From positions 1 through 14,020 of the forward strand of contig JANDJZ010001282.1 in the NCBI GenBank assembly GCA_027943245.1: DNA of 14,020 nucleotides, written 5' to 3'. The notes beneath the pieces are model-generated. The model saw nothing but the letters and a program-made list of their open reading frames with translations. It was not told the origin of the DNA and made no database searches. Positions 7,035 to 13,977 of this stretch are shown piece by piece; within the stretch, counting starts at the first letter, position 1; each line of letters begins with the position of its first letter. Source of the stretch: Acanthamoeba sp. SK_2022b. Taxonomy: Eukaryota; Discosea; Longamoebia; Acanthamoebidae. The position numbers and the translations under genes are program-made.

Positions 7035-7652
7035 ATGTCCAAGCGCCACAGCGCCAAGTACAAAATCGATCGCGCCATGGGCGAGAACCTGTGGGGCCGC
7101 GCCAAGTCGCCGGTCAACAAGCGTTCTTACGGCCCCGGTCAGCACGGTCAGCGTCGCAAGTCCAAGGTTTCGGACTTCGGTCTGCAACTGAAGGCCAAGC
7201 AGAAGCTGAAGGGCTACTACGGCAACATCACCGAGAAGCAATTCGCCAAGACCTACGAGGAAGCCACCCGTCGCAAGGGTAACACCTCGGAGAACCTGAT
7301 CGGCCTGCTGGAATCGCGTCTGGACGCCGTCGTCTATCGCGCCAAGTTCGTCCCGACCGTCTGGGCCGCCCGCCAGTTCGTCAGCCACGGCCACGTGCTG
7401 GTCAACGGCAAGAAGGTCGACATCGGTTCGTACCGTGTGAAGCCGGAAGACGTCGTCTCCGTGAAGGAAAAGTCGCGCAACATGGCGCTGGTGCTGGAAG
7501 CCCAGCAGTCGTCGGAACGTGACGTGCCGGACTACCTGGAGCTGTCGGACCGTTCGTTCGCCGTTCGCTACGTCCGCGTTCCGGAACTGTCGGACGTGCC
7601 GTACCCGGTGAAGATGGAGCCGAACCTGGTCGTCGAATACTACGCTTCGTAA
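7035..7652 (+). CDS. rpsD: 30S ribosomal protein S4
   Basis: Primary 16S rRNA-binding protein that nucleates small-subunit assembly and lines the mRNA entry. The 205-residue length is standard. The N-terminus ([20 protein letters not shown], then [11 protein letters not shown]) is the cysteine-free, zinc-independent type usual in alphaproteobacteria. The S4 RNA-binding domain lies at about residues 95-157 ([37 protein letters not shown]). The C-terminus is the expected [15 protein letters not shown]. The start ATG follows a weak AAAAGAGAA. It is a single-gene unit with its own promoter candidate and terminator, not part of the alpha operon, as is usual in this group. The reading frame is clean, in contrast to sod 600 bp upstream. 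Confidence 0.98.
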   Translation: MSKRHSAKYKIDRAMGENLWGRAKSPVNKRSYGPGQHGQRRKSKVSDFGLQLKAKQKLKGYYGNITEKQFAKTYEEATRRKGNTSENLIGLLESRLDAVVYRAKFVPTVWAARQFVSHGHVLVNGKKVDIGSYRVKPEDVVSVKEKSRNMALVLEAQQSSERDVPDYLELSDRSFAVRYVRVPELSDVPYPVKMEPNLVVEYYAS

Positions 7653-7683
7653 TCCACGAAGCGTTCGAAGATCTAAAAAGACA

Positions 7684-7715
7684 ACGGCTTGCACATTGCG
7701 ATGTGCGCCCGCCGT
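7684..7715 (+). other. Hairpin in the rpsD 3' untranslated region
   Basis: GCACAT (7691-7696) pairs with ATGTGC (7701-7706) across the tetraloop TGCG. An outer stem ACGGC (7684-7688) pairs with GCCGT (7711-7715). There is no T tract, so it is not a classical terminator; the real terminator follows 20 bases later. It may protect the rpsD mRNA 3' end. Confidence 0.5.
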
Positions 7716-7735
7716 TCATGAGTTTGAGTTTGGAG

Positions 7736-7763
7736 AAGGCCCCGGATTCGTTCGGGGCCTTTT
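7736..7763 (+). terminator. Rho-independent terminator of rpsD
   Basis: 9-bp stem AAGGCCCCG (7736-7744) with CGGGGCCTT (7753-7761), 8-base loop, then TTTT ending at 7763. It lies 84 bp after the rpsD stop and before the lipoprotein gene. Confidence 0.9.
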
Positions 7764-7832
7764 CTGTTATTTCCGGCTGTTCCCTTATCAGGCGAACAGG
7801 CGCATTCTGAGGGTGTTCAGGCAGATGGGAAT

Positions 7833-7838
7833 GGGAGG
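7833..7838 (+). promoter_or_regulatory. Shine-Dalgarno that selects GTG 7846
   Basis: GGGAGG lies 7 bases before GTG 7846. The upstream in-frame ATGs at 7825 and 7831 have no such site. Starting at 7846 also puts a positively charged MKR-type N-terminus directly on the lipoprotein signal. Confidence 0.65.
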
Positions 7839-7845
7839 CCGCCAG

Positions 7846-8229
7846 GTGAAGCGCGCCGTCATCGGACGTATGGCCTTGGCCGCCGTGACCGCGGCCAGCC
7901 TGTCAGGATGCGCCAGCCTCACGGCTCAGCCCACGGTGTCGACGGCGGGAATGCCGGGCGAACTGGAAGCCATTCACGCCGCCGCCTTCACCCGTGACCA
8001 GGCGGTGTTCTGGGTCAGCTCCAACGGCTGCACCTCCAAGTCCGACCTGATCCCCATCGTCAGCATCCAGGGCGGAAACGCCGTCATCACCCTGCGCCGG
8101 ATCGACGAGGACAAGTGCCACCAGAAGCTGGCCGAGGGGGTGCAGGTGAAGTGGTCGTTCGAGGAGCTGGGCCTGCAGCCCGGTTCGCCGGTCAGCGTCA
8201 ACAACCCCTATCAACTGCCCCAGACCTGA
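7846..8229 (+). CDS. Small lipoprotein (paralogue A), unknown function
   Basis: A 127-residue predicted lipoprotein starting at GTG 7846. Signal peptide MKRAVIGRMALAAVTAASLSGC with lipobox LSGC; the lipidated Cys is residue 22. The mature domain has Cys62 in VSSNGCT and Cys91 in IDEDKCH, 29 residues apart and likely to form a disulfide. It ends with a W-x(4)-LGLQPGSPVSVNNP segment. The same pattern recurs in the lipoprotein at 10978-11358, so the two are paralogues with a shared small beta-rich domain. I do not know a function for it. An alternative start at ATG 7825 or 7831 would add 5-7 residues. It is separated from rpsD by a terminator and lies 128 bp ahead of the cyclic-di-GMP gene, on the same strand. 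Confidence 0.85.
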   Translation: MKRAVIGRMALAAVTAASLSGCASLTAQPTVSTAGMPGELEAIHAAAFTRDQAVFWVSSNGCTSKSDLIPIVSIQGGNAVITLRRIDEDKCHQKLAEGVQVKWSFEELGLQPGSPVSVNNPYQLPQT

Positions 8230-8357
8230 CGCTTTAAAACCTGGCGTTCGACGGGCGCGCTCTGGATTTAAGGGTCTGTTAGGCCTGTTCAGTGGGTGAT
8301 TCATAAGGTCCCATCATTAAAGAGCGAGGCTATTCTTCGAATTTGCCTGGTTCTCTG

Positions 8358-10748
8358 ATGCGTTTCTTCTCCTGCCTGGTTGAAGATCATAACCTCTGGT
8401 TGGTCTTTATCGCGGCTATTCTCTGTCTTCTTGGATCTCTAGTTGCAACGCGACTATTCCAGAAGTTGCGTTTCGCCGAAAAGGGCGGGCGTCTGGCCTG
8501 GGCCTTCATGGGAGCCATCGCCACCGGAGCGACCATCTGGTGCACCCATTTCGTGGCCATGATCGCCTATCAGCCGGGCGTGGACGTCACCTATGAACCC
8601 GGTCTGACCGGCGTGTCCCTAGGCATCGCCATCTGCGGAAGCGCCCTGGCCCTGTGGTTCGGTTCGCGCCAGATGCGGTTCGCGGCGCCCATTGGCGGCG
8701 TCCTGTTCGGCCTGGCGGTCACCCTGATGCACTATATCGGCATGAAGGCCTTTGCGGCCGAGGCCGTGATCCACTGGTCGCCCGAATATGTGGCGGCCTC
8801 GATCATCGGCGCGGTGGTCTTCGGCGGCCTGGCGTTCGAGGTTGCGCGCCGGGCGGGCCGCAGCGGGTCGACCCGGCCCGCCGCCCTGTTGATGGTGGGC
8901 GGGATCGTGACCCTGCACTTCACCGGCATGGCGGCCATGATCGTCATCCCCTTCGCCCCCAATGTCGGCGACATCACCGGACAGGAAGCCAATCTGGTCA
9001 TGGCCTTCGCCGTGGCGGGTGTCGGTCTTCTGGTGCTGGGCACGGGCGTCTCCAGCCATGCTCTGGACCTGCAGTCGCGCGCCCAGGCCCGCCAGCGTCT
9101 GGCCCATCTGGTCGAGGGCAGTGTGGACGGCATGGTGGTGGAGCAGGGCGGGGTCATCCTGGCCGCCAACGCCGCCTTCGCCGATCTGGTCGGCGCCGAC
9201 CATGAGGCGCTGATCGGCGGCGATCTGTCCAAATGGCTGCCGGAGCGCAACCAGCTGGGCGTGGGCGTCCTGACGCAGTCGGCGCTGCATCTGGACGAGG
9301 GGCGTCTGGTCCCGGTCGAGGTCGCCGTGCGTCGCGACGGCGGCGAAGCCAACACCGCGCCCCTGATGATCTACGCCGTGCGTGACCTGCGCGCGCGTCT
9401 GGCCCAGGAACGCCGCATCGCCCACCTGGCGCGCAACGACAGCCTGACGGGATTGCCGAACCGCACCTCCTTCCTTGAACTGCTGACCAAACAGACCGCC
9501 GACGCAGGCGTGGCGCACAAGGTGGCCCTGCTGGCCATCGACCTGGACCGCTTCAAGGAGGTCAACGACATTCACGGCCACGCCGCCGGGGACCAGCTTC
9601 TGGTGCGCATCGGCGAGCGGATGAAGGCCTGCCTCAAGCCTGGCGAGTTCATCGCGCGTCTGGGCGGGGACGAGTTCGTCGCCGTCATGCAGATCGCCCA
9701 GCGCGAGGACGCCCTGGGTCTGGCCGACCGTCTGCGCGTGGCCATCACCGAGCCGGTCGATCTGGGCCATGCCGATGTGATGTGCGGCGCCAGCGTCGGC
9801 ATCGCCATCTGGCCTGATGATGCGGCAGAGCCGTCGGCCCTGATCAATGACGCCGACCTGGCCATGTACCGGGCCAAGGCGTCGCTGACGACGGATGTCT
9901 GCTTCTACGAAGAAGAGATGGACAAGGCCGTGCGCGAGCGCCGTCGTCTGGTCCAGCAACTGCGCGAGGCGCTGGACCAGGATCAGTTCAGCCTGAACTG
10001 GCAGGTGCAGGCCTCGGCCGAAACGGGCGAGGTCACGGGCTACGAGGTGCTGCTGCGCTGGATCCAGCCGGACGGGACCTTCGTGTCGCCGGCCGAGTTC
10101 ATCCCGCTGGCCGAGGAAAGCGGCCTGATCCTGCCGATCGGGGAGTGGGTGCTGCGCAAGGCCTGCGCCGAGGCCGCCCTGTGGGAGGCGCCGTACAAGA
10201 TCGCCGTCAACCTGTCGCCGATCCAACTGGGCCACGTGGACCTGCCGCGTCTGGTGCATCAGATCCTGATGGAGACGGGGCTAGCGCCGCACCGTCTGGA
10301 GCTGGAGATCACCGAGACGGCCATGATCGCCGACCTGGACCGCACGACCCACATCCTGCGCCAGTTGAAGCTGCTGGGCGTCTCCATCGCCATGGACGAC
10401 TTCGGCACCGGCTATTCATCGCTGTCGACGCTGCGGGCCTTCCCGTTCGACAAGATCAAGCTGGACCGCTCCTTCATGTCGGAGCTGGACGGCGGGCCTC
10501 AGTCGGCCGCCATCATCCGCGCCGTGCTGGCCCTGGGCGAAAGCCTGGACATTCCGGTGCTGGCCGAAGGGGTCGAGACGCTGGAGCAGCTCAGCTTCCT
10601 GCGTGATCAGGGCTGTGACGAGGTCCAGGGCTATCTGCTGGGACGGCCCAAGCCAGTCGCCGACAGCCAGCTTCAGGATGAGGCCCTGACCATGTGGAAT
10701 GGCGAAAAGATCGTGTTCATCGCTGAGGCGGCGTCAGAGGCCGCCTGA
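8358..10748 (+). CDS. MHYT-PAS-GGDEF-EAL cyclic-di-GMP turnover protein
   Basis: Inner-membrane sensor predicted to make and/or break down cyclic-di-GMP, 796 residues from ATG 8358. An upstream in-frame TTG at 8343 is less likely because MHYT proteins begin near MRFFSCLVEDHNL. The MHYT domain (about 10-230) has about seven membrane helices with three His motifs (His64 in CTHF, His125 in MHYIGM, His187 in LHFTGM), proposed in this family to bind copper and sense gas or redox. A PAS-like linker spans about 248-350. The GGDEF domain has an intact GGDEF at 436-440, with KPGE where the inhibitory RxxD site would be. The EAL domain has EVL at 563-565, NLSPIQL, ELEITET, DDFGTGYS (680-687), KLDRSF and EGVE (from 737). 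Both active sites look intact. The frame is clean for 2.4 kb. It lies between two paralogous lipoprotein genes. Confidence 0.95.
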   Translation: MRFFSCLVEDHNLWLVFIAAILCLLGSLVATRLFQKLRFAEKGGRLAWAFMGAIATGATIWCTHFVAMIAYQPGVDVTYEPGLTGVSLGIAICGSALALWFGSRQMRFAAPIGGVLFGLAVTLMHYIGMKAFAAEAVIHWSPEYVAASIIGAVVFGGLAFEVARRAGRSGSTRPAALLMVGGIVTLHFTGMAAMIVIPFAPNVGDITGQEANLVMAFAVAGVGLLVLGTGVSSHALDLQSRAQARQRLAHLVEGSVDGMVVEQGGVILAANAAFADLVGADHEALIGGDLSKWLPERNQLGVGVLTQSALHLDEGRLVPVEVAVRRDGGEANTAPLMIYAVRDLRARLAQERRIAHLARNDSLTGLPNRTSFLELLTKQTADAGVAHKVALLAIDLDRFKEVNDIHGHAAGDQLLVRIGERMKACLKPGEFIARLGGDEFVAVMQIAQREDALGLADRLRVAITEPVDLGHADVMCGASVGIAIWPDDAAEPSALINDADLAMYRAKASLTTDVCFYEEEMDKAVRERRRLVQQLREALDQDQFSLNWQVQASAETGEVTGYEVLLRWIQPDGTFVSPAEFIPLAEESGLILPIGEWVLRKACAEAALWEAPYKIAVNLSPIQLGHVDLPRLVHQILMETGLAPHRLELEITETAMIADLDRTTHILRQLKLLGVSIAMDDFGTGYSSLSTLRAFPFDKIKLDRSFMSELDGGPQSAAIIRAVLALGESLDIPVLAEGVETLEQLSFLRDQGCDEVQGYLLGRPKPVADSQLQDEALTMWNGEKIVFIAEAASEAA

Positions 10749-10861
10749 CGGCGCCGTCCGCCCCGGACCTGTCATTTTGTTCACCTGCCTTGCTGATTTT
10801 TCACGTGTGCGGCGCGCAAAGGCAGGTCAGTAAGGGGCAAGCTTTTTAGGGGATCACACCA

Positions 10862-10978
10862 ATGCTTCGTCTCGCTCTCGCTCTCGCCATCGCCGCGCCT
10901 CTGCTGTCGGGCTGCATCATCATCTCGACCGAAAAGCCGACGACGCGCGTCGTGACGTCCTCCACCGAGGCCAAGTGA
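10862..10978 (+). CDS. Very small lipoprotein, 38 residues
   Basis: ATG 10862 has AGGGGA at 10848-10853, 8 bases before it. The peptide begins MLRLALALAIAAPLLSGC with lipobox LSGC (Cys18), followed by a 20-residue polar tail (IIISTEKPTTRV and so on). Its TGA (10976-10978) shares its last base with the ATG of the next lipoprotein, a standard coupled arrangement. The signal, the lipobox and the coupling support a real gene despite its length. Entericidin-like mini-lipoproteins are similar in size, but I see no specific match. Confidence 0.7.
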   Translation: MLRLALALAIAAPLLSGCIIISTEKPTTRVVTSSTEAK

Positions 10979-11358
10979 TGCGCGGCTTGAAGGTTCTGGC
11001 GCTGGCGGGTCTGCTGGCGCCGGCCCTGTCGGCCTGCGTCATCTATGACAGCACGGCCAGCGACAACGTGCGGGTCAATGTCACGCGCAATGACGCGCCA
11101 GCCGCAGAAACCATTCGCGGCGCCCGGATTGATGATGGTGCGCTGGTCGTTCTGGTCTCGTCCAACGGCTGCACCACCCAGGCGGACTTCGAGGTTTCGG
11201 TCGCTGACAACCGTCAGGCCGAGGTCACAGTGCGCCGGATCAAGGAAGACATCTGCCGCTCGCTGGTCGCGGTTCCCGACGTGGAGCTGCGCTGGACCTA
11301 TGCGGACCTGGGCATCGAGGCGGGCAGCCCGGTGCGGATCATCAATCCGCTGAAGTAG
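10978..11358 (+). CDS. Small lipoprotein (paralogue B), unknown function
   Basis: A 126-residue predicted lipoprotein. Signal MRGLKVLALAGLLAPALSAC with lipobox LSAC (Cys20). ATG 10978 overlaps the stop of the 38-residue gene; a GTG at 10975 is possible but unnecessary. The mature part shares with paralogue A the motif VSSNGCT (Cys65), a V-x-V-RRI-x-EDxC segment (Cys93) and a W-x(4)-LGI-x-AGSPVRIINP ending. The Cys spacing is 28 here against 29 in A. The 3' end overlaps the convergent thioesterase gene by 17 bp. Function unknown; probably periplasmic or outer-membrane anchored. Confidence 0.85.
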   Translation: MRGLKVLALAGLLAPALSACVIYDSTASDNVRVNVTRNDAPAAETIRGARIDDGALVVLVSSNGCTTQADFEVSVADNRQAEVTVRRIKEDICRSLVAVPDVELRWTYADLGIEAGSPVRIINPLK

Positions 11359-11779
11359 CCTCGAACACCGTCAGCATCGACGGCGGTATGCGCTGCGGCC
11401 TCAGGGTCGCAGCGTCAACCAGCACCCATTCGGTGACGCCCTGGGCGCAGACCTTGCCCTCGGCGTTCTCGATGCGGACATAGCGGTTGAAGCGCGGACC
11501 GTGCGGTTCGCCGACCCAGGTGCGGGCGACAACGCCCGTCGCGTTCGGCTCGATCCCGCGCAGATAGTCGATCTCATGCCGGGTCGCGACCCACGACCAT
11601 TTCGCGCGGTCTTCCTCGGAAAACCGCGCGTTCCAGTGCGCCGTGCCGGCGTCCTGCAGCCAGCCGACATAGACCACGTTGTTCACATGGCCGTTGGCGT
11701 CGATATGCTCGGGCAGAACCTCAAGCGGCAGGACGAAGATCTCGCGGTCTTCGCGCGGGGTCAGGGTCGCGCGGGCCAT
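11342..11779 (-). CDS. Acyl-CoA thioesterase, hotdog fold (4HBT/YbgC-like)
   Basis: A 145-residue single-hotdog thioesterase that hydrolyses an acyl-CoA or similar thioester in the cytoplasm. The YbgC/4HBT signature is clear: HIDANGHVNNVVYVGWLQDAG, with Asp27, His31 and Asn33-Asn34. A following ATRHEIDYLRGIEP and a FNRYVRIEN strand match the fold. The substrate is undefined. Its ATG (11779) overlaps the grxD stop by one base (TGATG read on the minus strand), so the two form an operon. The 3' end runs 17 bp into the convergent lipoprotein gene, leaving no space for a terminator between them. Confidence 0.93.
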   Translation of the reverse strand: MARATLTPREDREIFVLPLEVLPEHIDANGHVNNVVYVGWLQDAGTAHWNARFSEEDRAKWSWVATRHEIDYLRGIEPNATGVVARTWVGEPHGPRFNRYVRIENAEGKVCAQGVTEWVLVDAATLRPQRIPPSMLTVFEATSAD

Positions 11780-12132
11780 CAGGCCTCGCCCAGAGCCACG
11801 CCCTTCTCGACCATCAGGGCCTGAAGCTCGCCAGCCTGAAACATCTCGCGCACGATGTCGGAGCCGCCGACGAACTCGCCCTTTACATAGAGCTGCGGAA
11901 TGGTGGGCCAGTCGGTGAAGCTCTTGATGCCTTCGCGCAGGCTTTCGTCCTGCAGCACGTCCACGCCGACGAACGACGCGCCGACATGGTCCAGAATCTG
12001 AACCGCCAGGGAGGAGAAGCCACAGCGCGGCTGGTCCGGGGTGCCCTTCATGAACAGCACCACGTCGTGCTGGGCGACGGTGTCGGCGATGAAGGCGTGG
12101 ACGGGGTCTGCGGCTTGAACGGTGTCGGTCAC
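11779..12132 (-). CDS. grxD: Monothiol glutaredoxin, Grx4 family (CGFS)
   Basis: Binds and passes [2Fe-2S] clusters with glutathione, usually as a homodimer or as a heterodimer with a BolA protein. The 117-residue length is typical. Lys29 in FMKGTP, the CGFS motif at 37-40, WPTIPQLYV with the cis-Pro, and GGSDIV form the glutathione and cluster site. The start is GTG 12132, with only a weak GAAAGG 11 bases ahead. The bolA gene lies upstream on the same strand but is separated by an aldo/keto reductase-like gene, an unusual insertion between these partners. A promoter candidate is seen 30-55 bp upstream. The thioesterase gene is coupled downstream. Confidence 0.97.
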   Translation of the reverse strand: MTDTVQAADPVHAFIADTVAQHDVVLFMKGTPDQPRCGFSSLAVQILDHVGASFVGVDVLQDESLREGIKSFTDWPTIPQLYVKGEFVGGSDIVREMFQAGELQALMVEKGVALGEA

Positions 12133-12158
12133 GGATATTGGCCTTTCGTGAAGCCCGT

Positions 12159-12187
12159 CAGCTAGGGAGGCGAAGGCTCCGGGTCAA
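12159..12187 (-). promoter_or_regulatory. Candidate promoter for grxD and the thioesterase gene
   Basis: On the minus strand, TTGACC (12187-12182), 17 bases, then TAGCTG (12164-12159). The -35 box is good and the -10 box poor, but the layout also roughly fits the Caulobacter housekeeping pattern. It lies in the 102-bp gap between the aldo/keto reductase-like gene and grxD, so grxD may be transcribed independently of bolA. Confidence 0.35.
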
Positions 12188-12234
12188 GCGCTGCGCGGCG
12201 TCGCGTCGCGCGTCCTGACCCTAACGTGATGGGT

Positions 12235-13138
12235 TCAGGCGGCGTTGGGCTGGACCCCGGCCATCTCGATCTGGGCGGCCAGGCCCGGCGGCATGTCGCG
12301 TTCGGGCGTCTCGGCCAGGGTTTTCAGCCGGTCCTTGTCCTTGGCGCGGACGATGACGCTGGCGATCGACGGGTCGATCAGGGCGTAGGTCAGGCTGATC
12401 GTCTCAGCCGTCCATTTCGGCGTGTTGTAGAGGAAATGATAGGGATCGGCGGTCCCCTTCACGCGCGGCTCCGCCCCTATGCCGAAGAAGCCGCGCTTGC
12501 GGGGCGGGGCCTTGGAGATGTCGCGATCCGGCGCGCGGCGGTCGCGGAAATAGTCATAGACGAAGATCGCCATGTCCTGTTCGCGCGCGGCGCGGACGCG
12601 GTTGCGGATCTTCCAGTCCGAATGGATGTTGTAGGGCGTCATCAGCACGTCGAAGGCGCCGGTCGAGACATAGGCGTCCATCACCTCGCCTTCGCCCGCC
12701 ACGCCGAGCAGCTTGATGCGTCCGGTCGCGCGCAGGCCCTTCAACGCCGTCAGGGACGACTGCTGCAGCTCGTGCTCGCCCGGTTCTTGCAGCACGGCGA
12801 CGTCGATCCAGCCCAGGCCCGAGAAATGCAGAACCTGGTCGATGGCGTCGGTCATGCCCTCGGCGGAGAAGTCGCGGGGCGCGTTACGGCCTTCGCCCAC
12901 GCCCAGGTTCAGGCTGACGCAGACCAGGTCGCGGTTGACGTGGGACAGGGCCTCGCCCAGCACCTCGGCGGTGACGGGGTCGGGCGCGTCCAGCCGGTAG
13001 GAGTTGATGCCCGCCTCCAGCGCCGAATAGAGCAGGTCCAGCGTGGCGTCGCGCCCCCCCCGACAGGGTGTCCGTGCCGATGGAGAAGGTCAGGTTCGAA
13101 ACTGCGGCGCCCGCTGCGCCGAACGGACGATAACGCAT
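12235..13138 (-). CDS. Aldo/keto reductase-like protein, degenerate active site, one homopolymer frameshift
   Basis: TIM-barrel protein of the aldo/keto reductase fold, 300 residues after correction. The N-terminus (MRYRPFGAAGAAVSNLTFSIGT) and the later LKGLRATGRIKLLGVAGEGEV, FDVLMTPYNIH and IDPSIASVIVRAKDKDRL segments are family-like. Of the usual Asp-Tyr-Lys-His catalytic set only the Asp is recognisable (RLDAPDP). The Tyr position reads Asp/Pro, the Lys position reads Asn (CVSLN) and the His position reads Gln (VLQEP). It is therefore probably a pseudoenzyme. Eight C at 13054-13061 (plus strand) shift the frame from 1 to 0; seven would restore it, a typical homopolymer error. It starts 3 bp after the bolA stop. 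Confidence 0.85.
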
Positions 13139-13141
13139 GGA

Positions 13142-13391
13142 TCAGGTTCCCTGGGCCGTCTGTGGGGCGGAGGTCTCCAGCGCCAGGGCGTGCAGTTCGC
13201 CGCCCATCTGGCCTTTCAGGGCCGCATAGACCAGTTGGTGCTGCTTCACGCGCGACAGGCCCGCAAAGGCGCCGGAAACGATGCCGCGCGCGATAGTGGT
13301 CGCCGTCCCCGGCCAGATCCTCGATGGCGATCTCTGCGTCAGGGAAGGCGTCGACCAGATGCTGACGCAGGGTTTCGACGGGCATGGGCAT
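13142..13391 (-). CDS. bolA: BolA family protein, one frameshift
   Basis: A short (about 82 residues) BolA-fold protein, a partner of CGFS glutaredoxins in iron-sulfur or iron signalling. The N-terminal part ([30 protein letters not shown]) is in frame 2. The C-terminal part ([26 protein letters not shown], with the conserved His) is in frame 1. The break lies near 13283-13292, in a CG-alternating stretch, and looks like one extra base. The two parts join into a normal family protein. The start is ATG 13391; ATG 13385 is also possible. The next gene begins 3 bp after its TGA (TGA-TCC-ATG), so they are coupled. Confidence 0.9.
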
Positions 13392-13449
13392 GGGAAGGCA
13401 CTCGTGAGACGTTCACCCTTCAACCTGCCTCATAAACCTTAATGGCTGA

Positions 13450-13977
13450 CTACGGGGCTGTGCAGGGGCGTTCGAACAGCCGCACCCCGTGGCCGTTGTA
13501 AGTCGTCTCGGCATAGGGGCGATAGCCGACGCGGGCGGCCAGTTTCAGCGAGGGCAGGTTGTCGGGCGCGATCATGCAGACGGTGCGCGCGGCGCCCAGG
13601 GTCCGGTCGGCCCAGGCCAAGGCGGCGGTCAGGGCCTCTGCGGCGTAACCCTGGCCCTGATAGGCCGGATCAACGCCCCAGCCCAGCTCGGGCGCATCGA
13701 AGGCCGGCGTCATCTCGCGGCGATAGTTCAGCACCCCCACACTGCCCAGATAGGCGCCGCCGTCCTTCAACCGGATCGACCAGTTGCCGTACCCCAGCGC
13801 GGCCCAGTGACCGATGTCGCGCAGCAGGCGGAACCAGACCTCTTCATCCGACAGGGCGCGGCCCATGATGAACTGGGTGAAGGCTTCGTCCTTCCACAAG
13901 GCGGCGATTTCGGTGAAGTCATCGACCCCGGCCGGGGTCAGGATCAGGCGTTCCGTCGTCAGCGTCGTCTCGGTCAC
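13450..13977 (-). CDS. GNAT family N-acetyltransferase (RimJ/RimL type)
   Basis: A 175-residue acetyl-CoA-dependent N-acetyltransferase. It starts with the RimJ/RimL-type TTERLILTPAGVDDF and has the acetyl-CoA P-loop in motif A, ELGWGVDPAYQGQGYAAEAL. DNLPSLKLAARVGYRPYAE is the expected motif B. The acceptor could be a ribosomal protein N-terminus or a small molecule. The start is GTG 13977, overlapping the stop of the upstream gene (GTGA). It is separated from bolA by 58 bp and clean in frame. Confidence 0.93.
   Translation of the reverse strand: MTETTLTTERLILTPAGVDDFTEIAALWKDEAFTQFIMGRALSDEEVWFRLLRDIGHWAALGYGNWSIRLKDGGAYLGSVGVLNYRREMTPAFDAPELGWGVDPAYQGQGYAAEALTAALAWADRTLGAARTVCMIAPDNLPSLKLAARVGYRPYAETTYNGHGVRLFERPCTAP

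Noticed and set aside
6753..7694. Minus-strand open frame of 313 codons opposite rpsD
   Set aside because: It is an antisense shadow of a ribosomal protein gene, crossing its promoter and 3' region.
8619..10259. Long minus-strand open frame (546 codons) opposite the cyclic-di-GMP gene
   Set aside because: It mirrors a GC3-rich gene. Its product is a low-complexity His/Gln/Asp/Arg-rich string with no domain, while the plus strand has complete GGDEF and EAL motifs.
10757..10769. GTCCG / CGGAC hairpin after the GGDEF-EAL gene as a terminator
   Set aside because: The stem is only 5 bp and the T tract is distant and interrupted.
10783..10827. Interrupted inverted repeat ACCTGCCTT / AAGGCAGGT upstream of the 38-residue lipoprotein gene
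   Set aside because: A 9-bp repeat with a 27-base gap may be an operator, but no promoter or regulator ties to it and it could be chance.
12226..13296. Plus-strand 356-codon frame opposite the aldo/keto reductase and bolA
   Set aside because: It has atypical composition with no domain. The minus strand has family matches even though it is frameshifted.
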